This document shows, piece after piece, positions 23,596 to 32,774 of a stretch of DNA of 64,000 nt. The notes beneath the pieces were generated by a model, which was not told where the DNA came from, searched no databases, and saw nothing but the letters and a program-made list of their open reading frames with translations. The DNA is from Zea mays (Eukaryota > Streptophyta > Magnoliopsida > Poales > Poaceae): NCBI RefSeq assembly GCF_902167145.1, contig NC_050102.1:3720001-3784000 (forward strand), in the 5' to 3' direction. The first letter of the stretch is position 1; each line of letters opens with the position of its first letter. Made by a program: the position numbers and the translations under genes.

Positions 23596-24800
23596 ATATT
23601 ACACTATGATATTATATATGTTAGAGGATGGAGGACCGTAAGTGAATGTTCACGGGGCACGTAAGAAGGGATGATGTCACTAGTGAATGAATTACAAAGA
23701 CCGATGCTTTCTTGGAATGGGCATTTGGCGAAGCTGTTAAAGGGGTGAGTCTAGTCCGAAGTCTGTGTAGCAAATGTGCAAACAGGAAAAGACAAACAAA
23801 GAAGGCCATGGGATAACATATTTGGAAGAATGGATTTACACCAGACTATACCCGGTGTATCTTTCATGGAGAAGCGCATCGTACGAGAGAGGAGGTGGTG
23901 AGACAAAGCGTTGAGGATTATGATGATGATGATGTTGGGATAGTGGACATGTTGAACGACTATCGCGGATCACAGTTCACTGAAGGACTTACAGAGGATG
24001 AGCCAGAGGTGACCGCGAAAGCGTTCTACGACATGTTTGACACGGCACATAAACCCCTTTACGACAAGGCAAAGGTTTCTCAACTAGATGCCATTGGACG
24101 TATAATAGTGTTAAAGTCGTAGTATAGCCTGAGTCGAGAAACATTCGATGGTTTGTACTCCTATGAGTATGAAAGTTTTAGCTGTGTATGCTATATATTC
24201 ATTTGGTCTCAGACATGCAATATCTTCTCTGTGTAGAATCAATCGACAGCATCAAACAACCATCATGGTTGGCCCAACCCTTCTCCGAACCAGTCAAGCT
24301 GGCCACCTCGCTGATGTTCTAAATTTAGTTGTGAGACATGTTTATGGCATACGTTGGATGTTTGTGGACTTATTTCTGTGAGTACTTGTGAGTTTTGTGA
24401 ACTATTTTATGATACATGTGACTTTTGTGATCTTTGTGAGAAACTTGTGAGATTTGTGGTCTTTGTAAGATATGTGGTGTCTTATGATGTATGTGATGAT
24501 TATGTGATATATGCGATGTATATGTGTTGATTATGTGATATATCTTTTGTTTATTTAGATAAAATAATAAAAACTGATAAAAAAATGGGTCTCAGGTCAA
24601 TTTGCCGAGTGCAATGACCTTATAACCCGACAAAGAAAGCACTCATGGAAACCGGTAAAGCTCGTTTGCTGAGTGTTATGATCCTGACACTCGGCAAAGA
24701 AGCTCCATTTACCGAGTGCCAGTCTGCACACTCGGCACAGAGACCGGCGTGAGGGACCACTGGAGGTCCCTTTGTCGAGTGCCAGGCCATAGAATTGGGC
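23596..24800 (+). mobile_element. CACTA remnant, right part, internally deleted
   Basis: This continues the element left off at 10581. 23610-24180 matches 42545-43080 of the CACTA at 39924 (start of the transposase). At about 24180 it jumps to sequence matching 48030-48180 (last intron and last exon of the TNP1-like gene), then to the TGTGA-rich 3' region (24380-24560) and a short, decayed set of CCGAGTGC repeats (24600-24790). About 5 kb of internal sequence is therefore missing. No terminal CACTA end remains on either side. Confidence 0.85.
23628..24180 (+). pseudogene. TNP2-type transposase, N-terminal fragment
   Basis: It corresponds to the first roughly 180 residues of the transposase at 42556. 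The clearest open part is 23895-24122 (MLNDYRGSQF, AKAFYDMFDTAHKPLY, KVSQLDAIGRI). It ends at a TAG followed by TATAGC, the same stop and context as at 43045 in the larger copy. Earlier codons carry extra stops (for example in the segment matching EWIRKTDAF). Not functional. Confidence 0.8.
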
Positions 24801-25038
24801 ATTTTGAACCCACTAATCGAACCTGAACCTGAATAGACTGAATTGGTCGGTTTTTTGTTTCGGGTTCGGTACACAGATTCTATTTATTCGGGTATCGAAT
24901 TCGGTTTCAGTTTTCAGCTAGTCGGACCTGAATATTCCCAAAAACCAAAAAATAGAAAACCCAAATCCCTTCCCTACTTACGCCCAAATCAGGTAACTGT
25001 CCAAGGCCTAGTCGTTCTCCTCTCTTCCCACTTGGTAA
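24801..25038. other. Intergenic DNA, no recognised feature
   Basis: Contains direct and inverted repeats of CGGGTTCGGT/ACCTGAA type but no complete element. A short stretch resembles 38090-38240 (GGTTCGG-rich, AACCGAA-rich). Confidence 0.4.
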
Positions 25039-25350
25039 GGGTCTGTTTTGTTACTTAGTCCAAGGACTAAAGTTTAGTTATGGAAATAAAGTTTAGTCCC
25101 TATCCTATTTTGTTGTAGGACTAAAAGTATTCAGAACACATTAAATGAATCATAAGAAGACCAAAATATCAATTAGCATTCTCCCGCGATTAGTACAACT
25201 GAAATAAATGAGGGACAAAAAAGTGGAATTAATATGGTTAAGTCTCATTTAGTCATCCCTTGAGGGACTAAAGACTAAAATAGTTTAGTCCCTGTTTTCC
25301 CCCCACCGTTTGGCAATTTAGGAACTAGATGGGACTAAAATGAAGGGACT
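25039..25350. mobile_element. MITE copy 1
   Basis: Begins GGGTCTGTTTTGTTACTTAG and ends near GGGACTAAAATGAAGGGACT. Internal words AGGACTAAAAGTATTC, CATTAAATGAATCATAAGA and GGGACTAAAGACTAAAATAG recur in the same order in the next copy, so both belong to one family. There is no coding capacity. The family resembles hAT-type MITEs common in grasses; the terminal repeat is imperfect. Confidence 0.65.
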
Positions 25351-25352
25351 AA

Positions 25353-25655
25353 GGGTCCGTTTAGTTCCTTTAGTCCCTACATGTTTGGTTTTAGGGACTA
25401 AAAGTATTCAAAACGCATTAAATGAATCATAAGAGGGCCACAATACCCCTTAGCATTCTCCCTCCATTAATGCAACTGAAATAAAGGAGGGGCAAAACGT
25501 GAAATTTATATGGTTTAGTCTCTTTTAGTCACCTCTTAAGGGACTAGAGACTAAAATAGTTTAGTCTCTGTTTTACTCCCATCGTTTGACAATTTAGATA
25601 CTAAATGAGACTAAAATGCAGGGACTAGTCTTTAGTTCCTAAACCAAACATCCCC
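25353..25655. mobile_element. MITE copy 2 of the same family
   Basis: Begins GGGTCCGTTTAGTTCC and ends GGAACTAAACCAAAC-like in reverse complement (TTCCTAAACCAAACATCCCC), giving inverted ends. It follows copy 1 directly in the same orientation with only a few bases between. Confidence 0.7.
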
Positions 25656-25686
25656 TAATCTTTGATCCCTCAAACCAAAGGCCTAA

Positions 25687-25976
25687 GAGCATCTCCAAGG
25701 GCTTCCAACAAGTCTCTCCTAAATCAAGTTTTTTTTGAAAAAAAACACAAAAACATGTCTCCAACAGTTTCTCTTAAACGATCATAACTTTTTCATAGCC
25801 TTTAAAACTTTCTCATTTGTAGCTACAAATGAGGGGCTTTTTGGGCTCCCAAGAAACAATCTGTCACTTTAAGAGATCTGTTGCAGAAATGATTAAAATC
25901 TACCGCTACTAATTTTTTAATACCCCTTAAAACTAATTTTGATGAGTCATTTTCTAATGAGCTCTTGGAGATGCTC
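25687..25976. mobile_element. Tourist-like (PIF/Harbinger) MITE, 290 bp
   Basis: The terminal inverted repeat GAGCATCTCCAAG at the left matches CTTGGAGATGCTC at the right, flanked on both sides by TAA (25684-25686 and 25977-25979), the 3-bp target typical of PIF/Harbinger elements. Interior is AT-rich with no ORF. Confidence 0.85.
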
Positions 25977-25979
25977 TAA

Positions 25980-26261
25980 GGCATGACTGTTCTCCTCTCT
26001 CCTCAGGCTGTGCGCAACGCTGCCCCCTACGCAGCCCCCTCCCCTTGCATGCCGGCTGTAGGGGGCACTCCACGGCCGCAGCGGTGCTCCCTACAGCGCC
26101 CCCTACGTGCTGGCCCTCTTCTGTCTCCCCCCAGATCTAGCGTGTCACTGTTCATCACCCTAAACACTGTGCTGTGGGTCCACGAGTAATTGTTAGTAGA
26201 TAAAAAATTAATAGTTGATATAGAAAATGATATTTTATAGTTGTAGTGGGGTATAGGGGAG
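25980..26261. other. Intergenic DNA, no recognised feature
   Basis: The first 170 bp are GC-rich with GGGGGC words; the rest is AT-rich flank of the CACTA element. No support for a gene. Confidence 0.5.
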
Positions 26262-26275
26262 TATCACTAGTACAC

Positions 26276-26535
26276 ACAGCCTCTATAGTGGCGGTTCTAG
26301 AGACGTTTTCACTGGCGCTTTTCAGTGCCGCCAGTGCTAGGGGCCAGTGGAAATCGTCATTTCCACTGGCGGTTATTCTAGAACCGCCAGTGGAAATTCT
26401 ATTTTCACTGGCGGTTTTCTTTAGCAACTGCCAGTGGAAATGCTATTTTCACTGGCGGTTTTATAAAGAAAACCGCCAGTGAAAATAACATTTCCACTGG
26501 CGGTTTGTTTTATTTAGCCGCCAGTGGAAAGTTTT
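26276..26535. repeat. Left subterminal repeats of the CACTA element
   Basis: About ten copies of a 15-bp word (TTT(T/C)CACTGGCGGTT and its inverse AACCGCCAGTGGAAA) as direct and opposed pairs. In CACTA elements such arrays are the binding sites of the TNP1/TNPA-type protein. Confidence 0.9.
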
Positions 26536-26711
26536 CCCGCCTTTTTTTAAATTTATATATATTTACACACACAAAACATATATATATATATATATATTGA
26601 TATTAAAAGCAACATGGAATAAAATTCTATCATACATTTATATACATCAAAGTCTTGTTTACAACCATGTATGCATCACACATTATATACATCAAAGTTT
26701 TCACTTAAGCT

Positions 26712-29700
26712 CTAATAACTATCTCGGCTAAGAGATAGTCTACTAATTTCTGTTAGTATTCTAAACTCTGGCAAAGCTAATGTTCCGGAAGCATCGTGAT
26801 ATTTCCCTTCTGCGGGAATGACCTCTTTCAATATGAATGTGCACAGGTCCTCAACTATGCCATACAATGCACCTTCAGTCAAGTTCTCCGGGCTTCCTTG
26901 TTGAAATTGCTGTAAAGGAAGTTTATAAACATCATCTATTTATACTCAATAATAACACATTTGCATCTTTAATGACATAAATACATACGTGACTATTACT
27001 AATAATACCTTGCCAGGGTTCGTGATGTATCATCCGTTCATTCTCATGAACTCGCACACGTAGAACCCACATAGGACCGATCTGGGTGGTTGCTTGTGGC
27101 ACTACATAACGGGAGATTGGTTATTTAGTTGCAAGATTGTCCTATGTACGTACATGTATGATATGTATTCATAAATTCACATACTTACCGGCCAGTTATA
27201 ATGGATGTCTAGTGGCACGCCTTTTTTGGACGTGTCGTACTTTCCACCTTGAAACTTATAAAACCTAAATGCCCTGTTATCTCAAATAGAATCACCATGT
27301 TATTCTACAATTCTCATCGATATAAGTATGCATGCATAGAAAAGGCTTACAACTCTAAGATGCTGAGGAATTTTGAATAGGCCGAAGGCTCGGTGTGCAA
27401 GGAGTCGAGCACCAGCACCTTTCCAACCTTAGGATAAATGAAGAAGCATATCCAGTGGTCCCTGTACGAATCAAACTTGTGATACATGTGTATTGAAATT
27501 ATTAATTTTATTTATGCAAAATCACACTTACTTAAAGTTGTACGGGGCCACTATGGATTCCCTGTCTTGAAATTGAAGCATTGCGTGTCCTATGTAGGTG
27601 GCGTATCTTGCTTCAAAATCCTTCTTCAGATCCTGGATACGCACCTCAATTTCTTCGTCTGTTAGCCCCTGTAATGCTTCGTTGCCTTTTCCGATTCTAA
27701 AAGTGTGGTTATCCTCGCATATCTTTATTGGGTTGAGATACCCAACCCTTTTACTGGCACTAGCATTGGGATTGGTACCATAAAGGATCTCCTGCTGATC
27801 ATGTTGCATTCTGCAACGCACACGTGCATGTCAGATATTGAAAATTTATACAACTCACTAATAATAACACATATATATGGAGTATGAGTGACACTTACAA
27901 TGCAAATATGGTTACAAGTTGCACGTCGAGTCTCTGAAGGTTCATCATTAACCACATGTCCTCGAATGTAACAACGGCTTTTTGATTTGAACCAATAAAA
28001 GCATGGGCTGGTATATTAACACTGATGGTGTCGATGCCAACTGAAGATGCCCGCATGTACCAATCATGCAACCTTTTAATATTAGCCGGGACCTTCTTTA
28101 GTTTCTCAAAAGTGAGTAGTGGTCTGCCCGGCACATATTTTTTAGGCACGTTTTTATAATCTGCCTTAGTTGGCTTCTTTATCTTTGCGGCCATTGCCTC
28201 AGCCTTTTTTGCGGACTCCTCGAGATCGGCCAAATCAACATTGTCTGACGTGAGGCTCCGTCCAATCCCTTTCAAAAAACGAACAGTGCCAGCAGTGGAT
28301 TTACTCTTCTTTTTCTTATACGGGGACACTACTTTTGGTATAGAAACTTTAGATGGTCGTGGAGATGGCTGTGGAGAAGGTGGATCCCTGAAGGGCGATG
28401 TATGTGGCGGAGACGGTGGGCCACCATGAGGATGAGGAGAAGGAGGGTCAGAAAGAGGATGAGGAGCAGCATGTGAAGTTTGAGGAGGTGATGATGGATG
28501 TGCAATAGGAACAACAATTTGAGAAGGCGGAGACGGTTGGGCTTGCGACGAATTCGACCAATCAAGCAATTCGACATCCCTTCGAGGCCAAAGGATAAAA
28601 TTCTTGATAGCTTGTCCAAGTGTCTCGATACCTTCGGGCCCAGGGATGTCTAGCATGTCGTCCTCGTATCCTTGGACGACTGTCGTCACTTCTAGCCTGC
28701 AATATTCTTCTGGAATGTCGTTTCCATGGAACTTGCGTCCTGGGATCGCAAGGCCTGTGGCTACTTTCCTTGTACGCTGATTGTTAATACCATATCTTAT
28801 AACTAGTGTGCATGCCACAGGCCTTGTGATGTCATCAACTGGATAGCGGACCTTATTTCCCGTTGACGCGACAGAGCTTGGGATGGTCGTACCCTCGGTG
28901 GCAGCTGGCGTTTGAGCTGCTGGAATTATTTGCATCTGTGGAGTGGTCATTTGTTGAACAGACATCGCACTCGCCATCGCCAATTGCTGCATCAATTCTG
29001 GAGGAGGATTCGATAGCATTTCAGACATCAGGTCTTTGAACTCTTTCTTGGCCTCCTCCTTAAAATAATTTGCCATCTCTTCCTTGTATCGATCACGTTT
29101 CTTGTACAGACCTTCCCATTGTGGTCTGAATCCTTCCTTCCATCCTTCCTTAGATGATATTCCTCGTACACGACCAGGATGCTCAGGGTTACCGAGACCA
29201 GCCGTTAGAATGTCTTTCTCCCTTTGCGGCTTAAATGTTCCTTCGCTCTGCTTAGCTGCAATTGCATATATGTTTTTTGCCGCTTCTTCGACATTGGGAT
29301 CATCAAAAGATACACCAGACTCAGTTTCCCTTGGTTTTCTAGCACAGATCCAATTAGCTGTCCTTTCACCGAGTTGCTCGGACAGCGTCGGCAACCCTGC
29401 AGCCTTCTTCTCCGCGTCTTCTTGTCTCCATTTAGGAACCTGACGCTTGTAACCACCTGTGCCAAGGTGGTGGCGGTATTTGTTCTTCTTAGACAGTTCT
29501 GAATTTGCCTCACTTAGCGATATGAAATCAGGGCTGCTCCTCTGCTCTAGAAATACTGCCCACTGACCTGCTGAGATTTTATATTTTTTCGTCGGGTCTA
29601 GGCCTTTCTTTGCAAACTTTGTATTCATCTCAGACCTCCAGTTTCGGAAATTTATTGCAAACTGCTTCATCGTGTATTTTTCATGAGTTCTTCTGAACCC

Positions 29701-30404
29701 CCAGGCAAAACGAACCTCGTTACTAGCTTATTCCACATTTGATTCTTGACATCATCTGATATATCTCTCCACTGTCGGATTGTGATGTCAAGATTATCTC
29801 TAACTAAGAACCCAAGTGCATTCCGAAACTTAGGCAGTGCCTCTTCTGGAGCTAGGGGCTGACCATTCGAGCTCACGTTTGTGATTTTATATGTCTTGTC
29901 AGTAAACTTGTTTAGCCCCCTGTCACCTCTGTTCCGATCGCTCTGCTTCCTTTTCCTTGACCTCTCGATGGTTGTCTCGGTCGATTCCGGTGCGCCTTGG
30001 GTCGGTTCCGGTGCGCCTTGGATCGGTTCCGGTGCGTCTTGGTATTGTGCCGCAGCTTTTTCGAGCATCGCACGAAATTCAGACAAGACCTCCTATTCAT
30101 GTAATAAAATGCACAAGAAATCATGCATGTGTAATAGACATTGTGAAATCAGCTAATTAATTAGGTACACACACGAAATTAAGGATGTGTAATTTACCTC
30201 ATGTTCTTGTGGATCATAAGTAGGGTCACGTTGCAACTCACGCGCAGCGGCCCTATCTATCCTAGTGGTAGGAAAAGGGTCGCTAGGCGTTTCATATCCT
30301 TCACTGCTGGATTCTTCTTGAGCAACACTCTTGTCCATGTGGTCGGGCCCTAATCCTTGGTCCTTGGTTGGAGAACTCATTGAGCTACATATTAACATAA
30401 GCAA
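26712..30404 (-). pseudogene. TNP1-like CACTA protein with C-terminal Ulp1/C48 peptidase domain
   Basis: The gene reads on the minus strand from about 30380. The first exon ends at 30198 (GAG|GTAAAT); the second begins at about 30092. Residues resemble plant TNP1/Transposase_24 proteins (ITIRQWRDISDDVKNQMW, then NFRNWRSEMNTKFAK, TANWICAR), then a Pro/Ser/His-rich linker (28620-28330). Later exons (27812-27528, about 27463-27350, 27290-27189, 27120-27010, 26909-26712) encode a Ulp1-type fold: DHWICFF (His), VLVLDSL (Asp), KQPPRSVLCGFYVC (Gln and Cys). The stop is TAG at 26712-26714. Damage is light: a 1-nt indel in an A-run at about 29672 and a TGA in place of an Arg codon at about 27027, after the catalytic Cys. 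Role by family: binds the subterminal repeats; the protease role is unknown. Confidence 0.8.
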
Positions 30405-30429
30405 TAATTAAATTCGTATTAACAAATAC

Positions 30430-30745
30430 CCTAACCCTTATCGAGGAGGAGTCGTATAGAACATATAGAGAGAGAGAGGGAGAGAGGAGGAGTCGTATAG
30501 GACGTATAGAGAGGGAGAGAGGGAGATGGAGAGTCGTATAGAACGTATAGAGAGAGAGAGGGAGAGAGGAGGAGTCGTATAGGACATATAGAGTCGTATA
30601 GAACGTATAGAGAGAGAGAGAGAGAGGAGGAGTCGTATAGAACGTATAGAGAGAGAGGGAGAGAGGAGGAGTCGTATAGGACGTATAGAGAGGGAGATGG
30701 AGAGTCGTATAGAACGTATAGAGAGAGAGAGGGAGAGAGAACTCG
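30430..30745. repeat. Tandem repeat GAGTCGTATAGAACGTATAG
   Basis: About eight units mixing GGAGTCGTATAG(A/G)AC(G/A)TATAGAG and runs of GAGAGAGGGAGA. It lies just upstream of the TNP1-like gene's first exon. The reading frame across it is not a real protein. Confidence 0.85.
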
Positions 30746-30969
30746 CTCTGGTCAAGTGGGGTTCAGATGAGTTGCTCTTAATCGAAACAACGCAAGTGTG
30801 TCGTACGTCGTCTTCTAATTTCACTAGCTAATAGTACTACAATGGAATACGTAGTTTACTAGTGAATCTAGTCTGCATTTTACAATGTAATACGTTGTTT
30901 ACAATGAAATACGTTGTTTACAATAGAATACAATAGAATATGTTGTTTACAATTGAATACGATGGAAAA

Positions 30970-31386
30970 AACATGCTTTCCGTTGCTCTCTCCTCTCTCT
31001 CTAATCTCCCTCCCTTTCCTCTCTCTTCCCTCCCTCCCTCTCCCTCTCTTTCCTCTCTCTTCCCTTTCCCCATCTCTCCTCTCTCTCTCCCCTTACACTC
31101 TCTTTCCTATATATACACTCCCTCTCCCTCCTCTCTCTTCTCTCTCTCTCCCTCCCTCCACTCTCTTTCCTCTCTCTTCTCTTTCCGTCTCTCTCCGGAG
31201 AGAGAGGGAAAGAGAAGAGAGAGGAAAGAGAGTGGAGGGAGGGAGAGAGAGAGAAGAGAGAGGAGGGAGAGGTCCTCTCCTCTCTCTTCCCTCTCCCTCC
31301 TCTATCTTCTCACCCTCTCTCTCTCTCTCTGCAGAGACGCGCGCAGGGTCTCCCTCTCTTCCCTCTTCCTCCTCTCTCTTCCCTCT

Positions 31387-31420
<34 letters not shown>
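30970..31420. repeat. Polypyrimidine/polypurine tract
   Basis: CT-rich on the plus strand at 30975-31196, switching to GA-rich at 31197-31272 and back to CT. It contains a near-perfect palindrome at 31121-31272. A (GGC)n run follows at about 31427-31445. Large reading frames across it are compositional. Confidence 0.9.
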
Positions 31421-31424
<4 letters not shown>

Positions 31425-31659
31425 CGGCGGCGGCGGCGGCGGTGGCGGTGCGCATGCCCGAGCTATAGTCGAAGAAAGGGAGAGAGAGAGAGAGAGAAGA
31501 ACATACCTACGGCGCGGGGACGACGGCGTGAACGACGGCGGCGCACGGCGGAGAAAATCGCCGGGCGAATTTTTGGCAGCCTGACGGCGGGAAGATGGAA
31601 AGACAGGGCGCCAGACTTAGCGAAAAAATTTTTGGCCCCGCGCGCACTCCTTTATATAG

Positions 31660-31860
31660 GAGATATTTCTACTGGCGGTTCTCTATGACAACCGCCAGTA
31701 GAAATCATTTATACTGGCGGTTGTCATAGAGAACTGCCAGTAGAAATGCCATCCACAGACTGTGGAGGCCATTTCTACTGGCGGTTTTCATCGACAACCG
31801 CCAGTAGAAATTATTTATACTGGCGGTTTTCGTTGTGAACCGCCAGTAGTAATGTTTTTA
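31660..31860. repeat. Internal subterminal-type repeat cluster
   Basis: Eight copies of ACTGGCGGTT or AACCGCCAGT occur as four opposed pairs, in the form TTT(C/A)TACTGGCGGTT, i.e. T where the terminal arrays have C. It lies between the two genes, about 1.3 kb upstream of the TNP1-like first exon and 0.9 kb downstream of the transposase. Confidence 0.9.
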
Positions 31861-31959
31861 GTATATTATTTTTTATTGTATATTCATACATTAATTATAT
31901 ATATTTTTATACAAATTAAATATATAAATATATATATTTAGTATACATAATATATATAT

Positions 31960-32335
31960 TTACCTCTATCTCTCTCCTCTCTCTCTCCCTCTCCCCTCTA
32001 TCTCCCACTCTCCTCTCTCTCTCCTCTCTCTCTCCCTCTCTCCTCTATCTCTCCTCTCTCCTCTCTCTCTCCCTCTCTCCTCTATCTCTCCTCTATCTCT
32101 TCCCTCTCTCTCTCCCTCTCTCCTCTATCTCTCCTCTATCTCTTCCCTCTCTCTCTCTCCTCTGTCTCTCCTCTCTCTCTCTCCTCTTTCTCTCCTCTCT
32201 CTCTCCTCTATCTCTCCTCTATCTCTCCTCTATCTCTTCCCTCTCTCTCTCTCCTCTATCTCTCCTCTCTCTCTCTCCTCTCTCTCTCCTTTCCCTAACT
32301 CCTCTCTCTCCCCTCTCCCTCTCTCTCTCCAAGTC
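31960..32335. repeat. CT-rich microsatellite, first copy
   Basis: About 370 bp of CTCTCC/CTATCTC words directly before the first SINA-type fragment. A shorter CT run at 36350-36405 stands in the same position before the second fragment. Confidence 0.9.
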
Positions 32336-32376
32336 CTCCCTGCTTTTATTTTACCTCGCGTTCTAGGTGATAAACC

Positions 32377-32712
32377 ATGACCGGGAAAAAGACCACGGCT
32401 TCCTCTGACGGCGACACTCCAAAGAAAGCCAAGGTGGTGGTGGAGGATGAGGAAGAGGCGACTGTGACACTATCCGTGGAGAAGGACGCGCTGGAGTGCG
32501 ACATCTGCTGCCTACCCTTCCAGTCCGAAGTTTTCATGGCAAGTAAGATTACCATGCATACATATTGATCGGTAGGCTCCAACATGATGTTCTGCTCTGT
32601 GTAAAATCAGTGCAAGAACGAGCATTCTGGATGTGCAAAGTGCTGCATCCGCACGGACGGTAAGTGCTGGACCTGCTCCGAGCGCATTGGCAACAATAGC
32701 TCTCCTCTCTAG
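32377..32712 (+). pseudogene. Captured SINA-type RING E3 ubiquitin ligase fragment, copy 1
   Basis: The ATG at 32377 opens 54 codons (basic, then acidic VVEDEEEATV, then ECDICCLPFQSEVFM). A GC-AG intron (GCAAGTAAG at 32539, TAAAATCAG ending at 32610) leads to an in-frame second exon (CKNEHSGCAKCC, then KCWTCSERIG) that ends at TAG 32710-32712. All eight zinc-ligand positions of a SINA-type RING are present. SINA proteins are normally about 300 residues with TRAF-like C-termini; here only the N-terminus and RING remain, so it is a captured host-gene piece. It is antisense to the transposase, whose stop lies about 60 bp further right. Confidence 0.75.
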
Positions 32713-32774
32713 AAAGTCGTGTAAAATTACATGACATGTCCTAACAATAATCAATTACATGACAACTATATAAT

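Noticed and set aside
30438..31584. Ser/Leu- and Arg/Glu-rich open frames
   Set aside because: They arise from CT/GA tracts and the GAGTCGTATAG tandem repeat; no domain, and both strands are open.
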